A stretch of 55,191 nucleotides of DNA from the NCBI GenBank assembly GCA_021821085.1, contig JAKACV010000013.1, positions 1 through 55,191 of the forward strand. The letters run 5' to 3'. Position 1 is the stretch's first letter. Each line of letters starts with the position of its first letter. This DNA comes from Bacillota bacterium (GTDB lineage Bacteria > Bacillota > Bacilli > Alicyclobacillales > SLC66). The position numbers and the translations under genes are program-made. The notes under the pieces were generated by a model. That model was not told the DNA's origin. It searched no databases and was given only the letters and a program-made list of their open reading frames with translations. Positions 44,734-52,867 of the stretch are shown piece after piece.

Positions 44734-46220
44734 GGATGACCTTCTCGTTTAGGTAAATTTTTAATTCTTGTTTGTTGTTGAACGGGGATACTGTGAGGGC
44801 GTTTTCGAAAAAAACGAATAGGCATCCGTATGATCGTATCCTTCCAATCGGAAAAATAGAGCGGAACGAGTGGAGCCATAAATGAAACACCAAAGGAAGT
44901 CAGTGAAACCACGTGAGTAAAAGTCACGAGTGTCACCATAATGACGCCAAATAATCCAAACACACTGGCATTAAGCAAATAGATGAAACGTAAGATCGAA
45001 ACGACATCCGCAATGGACGTCAAAAGAAAACCCGAAATAATCGAGATCGCCACGACGATGATGGCAGGAGGTGTCATGAGCCCAGCATCTACGGAGACTT
45101 GACCGAGAATGAGTGCCCCCACAATGCTCACGGCGGAACCTACTGTTTTAGGTAAACGAATTCCTGCTTCGCGAACTAATTCAAATCCAATGAGCATGAT
45201 GAGAATCTCAAAAGAAACAGGAAATGGCGCCTTTTCGTTGAATCCTTGGAAACTGGGGATAAGAGCTAAAGGAACCATTTCTTTATGGAAATTTGTAGCG
45301 GAAATATAGAGACTGGGAGTAAGGACACTCACCGGTAAGCTTATAAATCGTAAAATACGTAACAAAGTTGCGTAATAGGGACGGGAACTATAATCTTCAA
45401 CGCCCTGAACGGCTTCTATAAACAAATGCGGTCCATAGAGTGCAGTGGGATCGCCATCCACTAAAATGATAATCCGCCCCTCTGTCAAAAGAGCGGCTGC
45501 ACGATCTGGCTTCTCAGTATTTCCGATGGTTGAAAAGATACTCCACGGGTTATCTTCAATGATCTGTTCAATTTCGCCTGAACTTGTGATACTGTCTAGT
45601 TCGATTGATTGCAACTTTTGTAATACATAGTTTAGCAACTCAAGTGCCGTTAGCCCTTCAATATACGCTATTACAAGTTTCGTATGTGTGATCGAGCCGA
45701 ACTCACACGGATGGAAACGCAGTCGCGGATCTTTAATTCGCTTGCGAATAAGGGCTATATTCGTTCCGAGTGATTCCACAAAACCCTCGTGAGATCCCCG
45801 AACGGACATTTCAAACCCAGGCTCTTCGATGGACCGTTCTGGAAGGGCTGGTGCATTTATGACTAAAGATTCATCTAATCCTTCAAAAAACAGTGCAATT
45901 CCGCCTTGTAAGAGCATGTTTAGACAGGGTTCAAGCTCGTGGAAACAAGTGGTGTTTTTAATGATAATTTGATTTTGTGCTTCCTCTAGGATGGATGTCG
46001 TTGGATCGAATATATGTTGCAACAGCGGTGTGATGACACTAGGGTGAATTTGATCTTTATCGGCTAATCCTGAAATCACCACGGCCATGGTTTTAATCGG
46101 AGTAGAATTCAATGTATTTAATTGAAAATAATCAAATTGAATATCGTCACTATCTCCAAAGCGATTTTTGATGAGTTTCAGGTTATCATCCAGATTGAGT
46201 GAAATTTCATGAATGATCAT
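44730..46220 (-). CDS. Germinant receptor subunit A (GerA family)
   Basis: The A subunit is now viewed as part of a germinant-gated ion channel. The 496-residue product has a soluble N-terminal half (to about 245) and a membrane half with about five to six segments. Family motifs are IAYIEGLTALELLNYVLQKL, GRIIILVDGDPTALYGPHLF, and KEMVPLALIPSFQGFNEKAP then FPVSFEILIMLIGFELVREA. First gene of the operon; a sigma-G-like promoter lies upstream. Confidence 0.94.
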   Translation of the reverse strand: MIIHEISLNLDDNLKLIKNRFGDSDDIQFDYFQLNTLNSTPIKTMAVVISGLADKDQIHPSVITPLLQHIFDPTTSILEEAQNQIIIKNTTCFHELEPCLNMLLQGGIALFFEGLDESLVINAPALPERSIEEPGFEMSVRGSHEGFVESLGTNIALIRKRIKDPRLRFHPCEFGSITHTKLVIAYIEGLTALELLNYVLQKLQSIELDSITSSGEIEQIIEDNPWSIFSTIGNTEKPDRAAALLTEGRIIILVDGDPTALYGPHLFIEAVQGVEDYSSRPYYATLLRILRFISLPVSVLTPSLYISATNFHKEMVPLALIPSFQGFNEKAPFPVSFEILIMLIGFELVREAGIRLPKTVGSAVSIVGALILGQVSVDAGLMTPPAIIVVAISIISGFLLTSIADVVSILRFIYLLNASVFGLFGVIMVTLVTFTHVVSLTSFGVSFMAPLVPLYFSDWKDTIIRMPIRFFRKRPHSIPVQQQTRIKNLPKREGHP

Positions 46221-46282
46221 GCTGCATACCTCATGATGAATATGTCGTATAGTCGAACGGACAAGGGGATAAATTCCATATA

Positions 46283-46312
46283 TAGAGTGTGCAAAAGATA
46301 ACCCATCTATGC
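46283..46312 (-). promoter_or_regulatory. Possible sigma-G-like promoter of the gerA operon
   Basis: On the minus strand, TGCATA (ending 46308) and CACTCTA (46289-46283) are 18 bp apart; the -35 fits the sigma-G pattern and the -10 differs at one base from CATnnTA. The start site would be about 55 nt before gerA. Germinant receptor operons are usually sigma-G-dependent. Confidence 0.45.
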
Positions 46313-46377
46313 ATCCATTCTCTATACGAGGAGCCTGGGAAAATATTCAGATTCAGTGATACAGTCAACTTCTATAA

Positions 46378-46533
46378 GAGCCTGTTCAAAAAGGGTTGAG
46401 GTAAGATGCAAGCAGGGGTTTGGTGAAGTCTGGACATGCGCGCGGAGTGTACGAAGGAGGTACATGAGCACGCATGTCCAGCACAAGCCGAAGCCCTGCG
46501 TCGCAGAGTTCTCGACCCTTTTTGAACAACCTC
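46378..46533. mobile_element. Fold-back miniature mobile element (MITE-like)
   Basis: Two 63-base arms (46378-46440 and 46471-46533) are inverted copies matching at 42 of 63 positions without a gap; the outer part (TGTTCAAAAAGGGT, GAG) and the inner part (CTGGACATGCG) are perfect. The 30-base centre has no gene. TATAA lies directly outside both ends (46373-46377 and 46534-46538), a likely 5-bp target duplication. Open frames across it are by-products of the palindrome. It lies between the gerA promoter and the oxidase gene. Confidence 0.82.
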
Positions 46534-46631
46534 TATAAGAGTCCTTGGAACAGAAGCATACTCCAATAGAGTGTGATAAAATTAATCGTCTACAATTCAC
46601 GCGTTCGTGATGGTGAGAGGAGCCTGGTGAC

Positions 46632-47366
46632 GTGTCATTATCTTTTACCCCCGAGCAACTGGGGAGTTTAGAATTAGTGGAACAGGCAATGAATCAAGTC
46701 GTTCAGCGTTACTTTTATGACGGCCAATTCTTTCAAACGTTACGCAATGGAGACTATTCAATGCTTCAATTGCGCTATTTCGCTATTCAATACAGCTACT
46801 ATAGTCGGCATTTTCCGCGCGTACTTGGAGCTGCGATCTCTGCCATGGAACCTCGAAGTACATGGTGGGTTCCGCTGGCCGACAATCTTTGGGATGAGGC
46901 TGGTCGGGGGATTCGGGGACATTCACATGAAGCTTTATATCGAACTTTTCTTCATTCGGTGGATCCAACGATCGAATTAGATCCATACGGAATTCCGCTC
47001 GTGCCGATGTCTTGTGCGGTATCTGAGGCAATATCTGAATTTATCACTTTCTTCCACCATGCGAAGCCACTGGAGGCAATGGCTGCAGTGGGACTTGGTT
47101 CGGAATTTTTCGCGGGCGCAGTGATGGGAACGATTAGTGAAGGATTACGGCATGCAACATACCATCGTGCGCATTCGTTAGATCTGACCTTTTGGGACGT
47201 TCATGCAGAGGAGCATGAACCGCGGCACTATCAGTTGTGCAAAGAAATTCTTGCCCAATGTGAAGATGCAGGAAGTCTTCACATCATGTATGAGACAGGT
47301 AAGAAAATCGCCATTTCAGAAGCCATGATGTATGCCAACTTACATGATGAGATGATTGCGCTTTGA
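46632..47366 (+). CDS. Heme-oxygenase-like diiron oxidase family protein
   Basis: The 244-residue, all-helical product fits the iron-containing redox enzyme group (TenA/PqqC fold, with CADD- and UndA-type diiron oxidases). Candidate metal ligands are E in NLWDEAGRGIRGHSHEALYR with its H, E in GLGSEFFAG, and D/E/H in FWDVHAEEHEPRHYQLCKEI. YFAIQYSYYSRHFPRVLGAA in helix 2 also fits. Substrate unknown. The GTG start follows GAGAGGAG about ten bases away. It is followed by a lipoprotein gene, with no obvious pathway partner. Confidence 0.75.
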   Translation: MSLSFTPEQLGSLELVEQAMNQVVQRYFYDGQFFQTLRNGDYSMLQLRYFAIQYSYYSRHFPRVLGAAISAMEPRSTWWVPLADNLWDEAGRGIRGHSHEALYRTFLHSVDPTIELDPYGIPLVPMSCAVSEAISEFITFFHHAKPLEAMAAVGLGSEFFAGAVMGTISEGLRHATYHRAHSLDLTFWDVHAEEHEPRHYQLCKEILAQCEDAGSLHIMYETGKKIAISEAMMYANLHDEMIAL

Positions 47367-47528
47367 GTCTGCATTGCATTGTAGACTCGCTTTGTGATAA
47401 AAAATCTAAGTATTATGTTAACGAATTTGCGGATGAACACCTTGTCCCCCTTAACGAGTGGTTTGGTATTTTTGATTAGTATGTTGTTCATGTGTCTACT
47501 CCATCATGGTAAGTTGGGAGGCTATTTT

Positions 47529-48695
47529 TTGAAGTTGCATCGAGTACGGGTACTACTTACTGGGGTATTGGCGATGATGATGACAGGATGCGCAACGGCC
47601 AATCCGTCCGCTTCTAGTCAAACTCCGCCGGGTGTGCAAAATCCCACCAGTGCATCGCAACGTGCGAGTAGTCAGACAGGGTTTGCCGCGCACGATGCAC
47701 CTGTTGAAATGATGGGACTGGCGGGTGCTTTCTACTCAAATGTTGCTTGGCCATTCCAGGGTGCTACCCTATCTGGTAGTGATGCAGGTATGCAAGCGAT
47801 GAATTTTAGCAAGAATGGGTTTACTCTCGACGGCGTTCATTGGACATGGCCGCATACAGATGACTCACCATCACATTACATCGTCACTCCCACTGAGGTA
47901 CAGGGTAAACCTTATCTGGTGTGGATTCATCTTGCACCTTTGCACAGTCTAGCACCGCATGGTGGTGCGGGATACAATGATCATCAACTGGAGGCGACTG
48001 GACCGTCGCAGGTGTGGTTGACACCTTGGCGTAAAACGGGGGGATCACTCCAAAAGGAAGCGCAGTTGATCACAAATGATGTGCCTCCAGTATGGAGCAC
48101 TACAGGAGCATACGTATTTCCAGCTCATCTTACCTCGAAAGGCTTAACAGACCTCGCAGGCAGTGCTTGGACAGGGTGGTTTCATTGGGGGGCTGTGTCC
48201 CATCCCTTTACTGTGTCAGCGGCAAAAGCGCCTGTGGAACCGACGGTTGCTTTTCCGGTGGCGCTATATCCTGCGACAAATGGAGTTATTCTTTCGATCC
48301 GTTCCCAAGTTCTCTTTGCCAATCAGGGAACCACAACCAATTTATATGAACTCAATTTGGCACAACACAAGATCGTAGGCTTGGCCAGTTTGACAGCGGG
48401 TGGTGGGTTGTTTTCAACGATGCGCGTGGCATCAGGCATGGTTCTGACAGGAGAGGCGAGTGACCTTGTGCCGAGTGGTACATTTCAATTTGCTGCGTAT
48501 GCCTACAATGAACAGACCGGTTTGAGGACGACGATTAAATCATCTCCGTTCAATTCATTAAACACATTTCAGGATTGGAGTATCGTCGGTAACCGAATTA
48601 TCGATGCGAAGGGTACAGTGGTTACTCAATTAAATCTTTTACACGCGGCATTACGTGAACCATCAGCCGATGTATTTGGTGTTGTGGCCAAGTAG
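47529..48695 (+). CDS. Predicted lipoprotein of unknown function
   Basis: The 388-residue product from the TTG at 47529 (seven bases behind GGGAGG) has a signal peptide MKLHRVRVLLTGVLAMMMTG and lipobox TGC (C21), then a low-complexity linker rich in S, T, P, Q and a beta-rich domain with many Trp and Gly (THDS-like SKNGFTLDGVHWTWPHTDD). The pattern of repeated strands could be a beta-propeller, but I recognise no family. The upstream in-frame extension to 47394 would put the lipobox at residue 66 and is rejected. Confidence 0.75.
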   Translation: MKLHRVRVLLTGVLAMMMTGCATANPSASSQTPPGVQNPTSASQRASSQTGFAAHDAPVEMMGLAGAFYSNVAWPFQGATLSGSDAGMQAMNFSKNGFTLDGVHWTWPHTDDSPSHYIVTPTEVQGKPYLVWIHLAPLHSLAPHGGAGYNDHQLEATGPSQVWLTPWRKTGGSLQKEAQLITNDVPPVWSTTGAYVFPAHLTSKGLTDLAGSAWTGWFHWGAVSHPFTVSAAKAPVEPTVAFPVALYPATNGVILSIRSQVLFANQGTTTNLYELNLAQHKIVGLASLTAGGGLFSTMRVASGMVLTGEASDLVPSGTFQFAAYAYNEQTGLRTTIKSSPFNSLNTFQDWSIVGNRIIDAKGTVVTQLNLLHAALREPSADVFGVVAK

Positions 48696-49228
48696 AACGC
48701 ATTACCTACAAAAGTACATTTCACTGCCAATGCAGTTGTGCGCGGCGCCATTCCCATGTGAATACACATCACCCCAAGTGCTGGGTGGTGTTTTTTCGCT
48801 TTTGTCCGCATTTCTAGATCAGAAAGCAGATCTTCTCAACTGATGAATGTTTATGTAGCACCGAGGGGCAATGCTGTGTTGCGCATACCGGACAAAGAGT
48901 GCCTGCGATTCAAGGTGCAGGGCGTCTATGAGTCTCACCTATGTACAGGTATGGTAACATGTGATGGCTGTTGCGCATGGACGCTATCGACTTGGTGTGA
49001 ACGAGGGAGAAAGATGGTGCGCCACTTGTCACAGCCACTTTAAAAGCATTAATGCCCACTTGTGGCACATGTGAATGGAGGCTTGCTCTCGCAAAGTTGA
49101 TCATCCGCTGTGCAAGCACAGGAACAAGCAGGACAAGTGACACAGTTAAACAACTAAACAGGATCCACCATTACGCAATTGAGCACGTTAAATCACAAAT
49201 TGTCTGTATTGAAAATTCTCCCATAATA
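48696..49228. other. 533-bp spacer without a clear gene
   Basis: Between a plus-strand lipoprotein and the convergent end of a metallophosphoesterase. Besides the terminator at 48764-48796, I see no gene: a 66-codon frame at 48843 has no ribosome site and an unlikely composition (six Cys, many Arg and His). Two related blocks (CCACTTGTCAC near 49024 and CCCACTTGTGGCAC near 49053) form a loose inverted pair. Confidence 0.5.
48764..48796 (+). terminator. Intrinsic terminator after the lipoprotein gene
   Basis: ACATCACCC (48766-48774) pairs with GGGTGGTGT (48783-48791, one G-U pair) around a loop of eight, followed by TTTTT. It lies about 70 bp after the stop codon. Confidence 0.78.
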
Positions 49229-50710
49229 TTAACTCAAGACAAATTTATCATGGGTAAGATCGCATAGGATGGATCCTTGTGATAATCCTGCACGGAGAGT
49301 GGCATGTAAATCTTGTGGTAAAGGTGTCCAATCTGCAGGAAAGTCCTTTTGTACTTGCTCGCCTGCGATTACTACGTGATAGAGAGTATTGGGCTCGAGC
49401 GGGCGACCATTCACATCAATTTCTTGTACGCGATAGCCGTCAGGGTTATTGATACGGACAATCACATGCATACCCAGTTGACGAGTTACGTAGCCTCCTT
49501 TTTGGGACATCGGAGTGGTCATCACCTGTGTCAACCACTGCTCGACAGCATTGCGTATGGTTAAACCACTCACATCTGCTTCAAATAATTTCACGGGGAG
49601 CGGAACCATATCCCACACATCTCCTTCAGTAATGGGGCCAGCGGGTTTGGGCGGACAAAAACGCCAAGCTCGTGATACATATACATCTGATGGGTATGCA
49701 TGTTGCATACAGGAGAGAATGAAATTATCCATAGTTGATTCAAATGTGAGCATTCGATGTAGATCCGTTTTCACGTGGCCAAGGAGCGGAGTCAAGACCG
49801 CTTGATGTTGCAAAAAGAGCGCTTCCACTTGCTTGTCGACCACTGGATCTTTTGAAATCGATTCATCCATGATGTGTAGTTGGTAGGAGAAATCTTTTTT
49901 TAGTTGTCCGCTCGCTTCGCGGGTGAGTTGCAACGATAATCGACCTATAAATGACCCGCTAAATCCTGCCTGAATGATGATGGTGTCATCATGTGACTGA
50001 TCTCCAGGGACAATCACAGGTTGCCACAATCGATCGTGTGTGTGACCGCTAAAAATCACATCAATACCAGGGTTTCCTTTAGCGATGGCAATGTCCTGTG
50101 GCAGTCCCATATGCGAAATTAGGCAGCATATATCGGTTTTGGCGCGGATTTCAGGAAGTAGTGAGGGGAGCTCATCTTGTGCGATGCCATCTGTAAATTC
50201 AAGATTTCCTGCAAAGGATGCGGGCATGGAGTCGTCTACAATGGTTGCGGCGAGTCCTAGAACGCCAATGCGGATCCCTGCTTTTATTAAGATACCATAC
50301 GGAGAAAAAATGCGTTTGCGAGTTCCTTTTTCATAGACATTTAGCGCATAAAGAGGATAATTTAATAAGTGAGAGAGTTGTAGGAAATGTTCAGGACCAT
50401 AATAATATTCCCAATGACCTCCGTTGCTGGCGTCAATTCCAAGTTCATTTAGAAGGGGAACGATGGCTGCTCCTTGCTCGATTTGTGTAAAGTAGCTGCC
50501 GAAAAATGCATCACCGCAGTCGATGACAACGGTTTGTTCAGGCGCCTGTCTTTTGTGATTTTTTAGGAAGGCGGCTATTCGCGAAATACCGCCGATGTCT
50601 TGCCGAATGGCGGGGGTCCCAGATTTCCAAAAAACTTCAGGGTGGGCGCGTAATTGGCCATGAAGATCATTTAATTGCAAAAATGTGAGCTGTACAGAAG
50701 GAGAAGTCAC
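49229..50710 (-). CDS. SoxB-like metallophosphoesterase of the 5'-nucleotidase superfamily
   Basis: The 493-residue product has an N-terminal calcineurin-like domain: [38 protein letters not shown], and [14 protein letters not shown]. The C-terminal 5'-nucleotidase domain starts at about residue 310. In place of GNHEFDYG of ordinary 5'-nucleotidases the third motif is GHWEYYYG, close to the GHWEFTYG I recall for thiosulfohydrolase SoxB. There is no signal peptide, unlike periplasmic SoxB, and no other sox gene nearby. GTG start. Substrate (nucleotide or sulfur ester) remains open. Confidence 0.75.
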   Translation of the reverse strand: MTSPSVQLTFLQLNDLHGQLRAHPEVFWKSGTPAIRQDIGGISRIAAFLKNHKRQAPEQTVVIDCGDAFFGSYFTQIEQGAAIVPLLNELGIDASNGGHWEYYYGPEHFLQLSHLLNYPLYALNVYEKGTRKRIFSPYGILIKAGIRIGVLGLAATIVDDSMPASFAGNLEFTDGIAQDELPSLLPEIRAKTDICCLISHMGLPQDIAIAKGNPGIDVIFSGHTHDRLWQPVIVPGDQSHDDTIIIQAGFSGSFIGRLSLQLTREASGQLKKDFSYQLHIMDESISKDPVVDKQVEALFLQHQAVLTPLLGHVKTDLHRMLTFESTMDNFILSCMQHAYPSDVYVSRAWRFCPPKPAGPITEGDVWDMVPLPVKLFEADVSGLTIRNAVEQWLTQVMTTPMSQKGGYVTRQLGMHVIVRINNPDGYRVQEIDVNGRPLEPNTLYHVVIAGEQVQKDFPADWTPLPQDLHATLRAGLSQGSILCDLTHDKFVLS

Positions 50711-50834
50711 AGTGGAACATTCCTTTCACAAATCAATGGTGTGTGTACATGTCATTCAAGCAAGTGCACTTCATCGTTAGTGTGTGATGAGGGGTTAATT
50801 TCCATGTGCCTATTTTATTTTAAAAAGGGGGGAT

Positions 50835-50860
50835 CGGTTTGTATGTGCGCATACAAACCG
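50835..50860. repeat. Perfect inverted repeat over the start of the SDR gene
   Basis: CGGTTTGTATG (50835-50845) and CATACAAACCG (50850-50860) are perfect inverted copies around TGCG. The left arm contains the ATG at 50843, and the purine-rich ribosome site GGGGGG ends two bases upstream. It could be a protein operator or an mRNA hairpin that hides the start codon. Confidence 0.6.
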
Positions 50861-51628
50861 GAAGGAATGGATCTAAAGGGCAAGACGTTTCTTGTGACAG
50901 GTGGCGGGTCTGGACTTGGCGCGGCAACCGGAATTCTTTTTCGCGAGGCGCAAGCGAATATTGTGATTGCTGATGTGAATGATGCAGCAGGGGAAGACGT
51001 TGCGAGTGAGTTGGGTGGGGTCTTTGTACATACAGATGTGAGTGATCAGAAAAGCGTACAACAGGCGGTGAATGTAGCACTTGAACAGTATGGCGTAATC
51101 CACGGTGCAATCAACTGTGCTGGACTTGGGATCGCCTCAAAAGTCATTGGGAAACAGGGACCGCATGCACTTGAACGCTTTCAAAAGGTGATCGACGTTA
51201 ACTTGGTTGGTACATTTAATGTGATTCGGTTGGTTGCCGCAGCAATGATTGATACGGAACCAGATGGCGATGGGGAGCGCGGTGTATTCATTAATACAGC
51301 TTCTGTCGCTGCATTTGATGGGCAGATTGGGCAAGCTGCGTATTCAGCATCAAAAGGAGGAATTGTCGGGATGACACTTCCGATTGCACGTGAATTTTCA
51401 AAATATGGAATTCGCGTGGTGAGTATTGCCCCAGGGATTTTTGATACACCGATGCTTGGGCAGTTATCGGATGATGTCAGGCGATCACTTGGGGCGCAAG
51501 TGCCGTTTCCAAAACGCCTTGGACAGCCACGAGAGTTTGCGGCACTCGCTCGACATATTGTCGAGAATCGAATGATCAACGGAGAGGTCATTCGGCTTGA
51601 TGGAGCGATTCGCATGGCTCCACAATAG
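50843..51628 (+). CDS. Short-chain dehydrogenase (3-hydroxyacyl-CoA dehydrogenase type 2-like)
   Basis: The 261-residue product has the Rossmann motif [19 protein letters not shown], the serine in FINTASVAA, and YSASK of the catalytic Tyr-Lys pair. The C-terminal [20 protein letters not shown] and its length fit HSD10-type 3-hydroxyacyl-CoA dehydrogenases. The ATG at 50843 has AAAAGGGGGG ten bases upstream but lies inside a hairpin; the ATG at 50867 is possible but its GAAGG is one base away. Followed by an MBL-fold hydrolase gene 51 bp on. Confidence 0.85.
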   Translation: MCAYKPEGMDLKGKTFLVTGGGSGLGAATGILFREAQANIVIADVNDAAGEDVASELGGVFVHTDVSDQKSVQQAVNVALEQYGVIHGAINCAGLGIASKVIGKQGPHALERFQKVIDVNLVGTFNVIRLVAAAMIDTEPDGDGERGVFINTASVAAFDGQIGQAAYSASKGGIVGMTLPIAREFSKYGIRVVSIAPGIFDTPMLGQLSDDVRRSLGAQVPFPKRLGQPREFAALARHIVENRMINGEVIRLDGAIRMAPQ

Positions 51629-51679
51629 AGCACTGCAACGATTGAAGGTCAGTTCGATTTGAGAGGAGAGTTTTGATTG

Positions 51680-52690
51680 ATGCTGTCGCCCGTTGCAGGA
51701 TTTCCACACATCGATCGGGTGACACTCCCGATTCCAACACCGCTACAACATGTCCATTGTTATTTGGTGGAGGGCAAGCACGGATTTGCGATCATTGATA
51801 CAGGGTTTTATACCCATGAGATAGAACGGGTCTGGGCTAATGCGTTGGCACAAAAGGGGATTCGCTTTGCGGATATTGAGCAAATTGTACTGACGCATGC
51901 GCATCCTGATCATTATGGTGCAGCAGGATGGCTTCAAGAACAAACAGGTGCCCCGATTTATTTGCTTGAGCAGGAACGGGATTTGATTGATCGGCATGCG
52001 ATGCGCAAAGATAGCTGGAGTGATGCATTGATTGCGTACTTCCGGCCATTTGGGCTGCCTTTTACCTATGAAGAGGAGGTTCGCGCGCATGAGGCGTTCA
52101 TGCTGCAACTGATCAGTCCTGCACCAACACAGATTACTTGGCTCCGCGAAGGTGACACTTTTGAACTGATGGATGTGCCTTTTGAAGTCATTTGGGTTCC
52201 TGGGCATAGCCCGGGACAAATGATGTTGTATCATGAACCCCAAAAAGTGGCGTTTGTAGGCGATCACGTTTTAATGGGGATTACGCCAATTGTGGGAGTT
52301 TGGTCAGAAGATGATCTATACGCATTAGACAACTATTTGCATGCATTGCGAAAAGTTGCAATGCTTGATCTGCGTGTAGGACTTTCTGGTCATCGTGAGC
52401 CCATTGAAGCATGGCAAAAACGCATCGGGGATATTCTTGGTCATCACGAGTGGAGGCTGAAACGAATCTTAGATGTAGTCCAGGAACCTCTTACTGCATG
52501 GGAGATCATGCTGCGTGTATTTCGCGTTAGACAACCAGAGCAACTGCTGTTTGCACTTGCGGAATCTATTGCACATTTGGAGTATCTCGTTCAGCAGGGA
52601 GCACTTCAAAAGAAAGTTCAGGATGGCACATATCTGTTCGTAAAAGGCGTTTCAATTCATGAGTTATCGACTGCGATGATCTCTTTTTGA
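51680..52690 (+). CDS. Metallo-beta-lactamase-fold hydrolase
   Basis: The 336-residue product has the zinc-binding THAHPDHYGAAGWL, further ligand candidates in WVPGHSPGQMMLY and FVGDHVLM, and GLSGHREPI near residue 235; the C-terminal 90 residues form a winged-helix-like tail as in LACTB2-type enzymes. Substrate not known. ATG at 51680 with AGGAG upstream; the TTG at 51677 is an alternative. The final codons TCT TTT TGA lie in a piece of mobile-element end (52684-52698), so the native C-terminus may have been altered. Confidence 0.85.
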   Translation: MLSPVAGFPHIDRVTLPIPTPLQHVHCYLVEGKHGFAIIDTGFYTHEIERVWANALAQKGIRFADIEQIVLTHAHPDHYGAAGWLQEQTGAPIYLLEQERDLIDRHAMRKDSWSDALIAYFRPFGLPFTYEEEVRAHEAFMLQLISPAPTQITWLREGDTFELMDVPFEVIWVPGHSPGQMMLYHEPQKVAFVGDHVLMGITPIVGVWSEDDLYALDNYLHALRKVAMLDLRVGLSGHREPIEAWQKRIGDILGHHEWRLKRILDVVQEPLTAWEIMLRVFRVRQPEQLLFALAESIAHLEYLVQQGALQKKVQDGTYLFVKGVSIHELSTAMISF

Positions 52691-52698
52691 ACAACCTC
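52684..52698 (+). repeat. Solo end of the fold-back element
   Basis: TTTTTGAACAACCTC is identical to the right end of the element at 46378-46533. The bases beyond it (TTTATAAAA) are A+T-rich like the TATAA target there. No second end is near, so this is a relic or a partial copy. It supplies the stop codon of the hydrolase gene. Confidence 0.6.
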
Positions 52699-52732
52699 TT
52701 TATAAAATTTTTGTATCTTGAATATCAACGCG

Positions 52733-52761
52733 ACAACCTGGTCATGACCAGGTTGTTTTTT
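52733..52761 (+). terminator. Intrinsic terminator after the hydrolase gene
   Basis: ACAACCTGGTCA (52733-52744) and TGACCAGGTTGT (52745-52756) form a perfect 24-bp palindrome followed by TTTTT. It ends the SDR-hydrolase transcript. Confidence 0.9.
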
Positions 52762-52783
52762 CGTCCATTTTTTACTATGTCTA

Positions 52784-52813
52784 TACAGAGAGCCCGTCCT
52801 GATACATACAGTA
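52784..52813 (+). promoter_or_regulatory. Sigma-K/sigma-E-like promoter of the cyclase gene
   Basis: TACA (52784-52787), 17 bp, then CATACAGTA (52805-52813) fit the sigma-K pattern mACm-16/17-CATAnnnTA except at the first base; CATACAGT also fits the sigma-E -10 box. The leader would be about 48 nt. No vegetative TATAAT-type box is better placed. Confidence 0.5.
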
Positions 52814-52867
52814 CGACATAGTGGAATTAGGTTATACCTCAAATGGAGCCGTTGTGGAGGGGAACGC

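Noticed and set aside
46322-46600. Open frames on both strands around 46322-46600
   Set aside because: They come from the palindromic mobile element; both strands read similar peptides because the arms are inverted copies.
48843-49043. Plus-strand 66-codon frame
   Set aside because: No ribosome site, odd composition with many Cys and Arg, and no partner gene.
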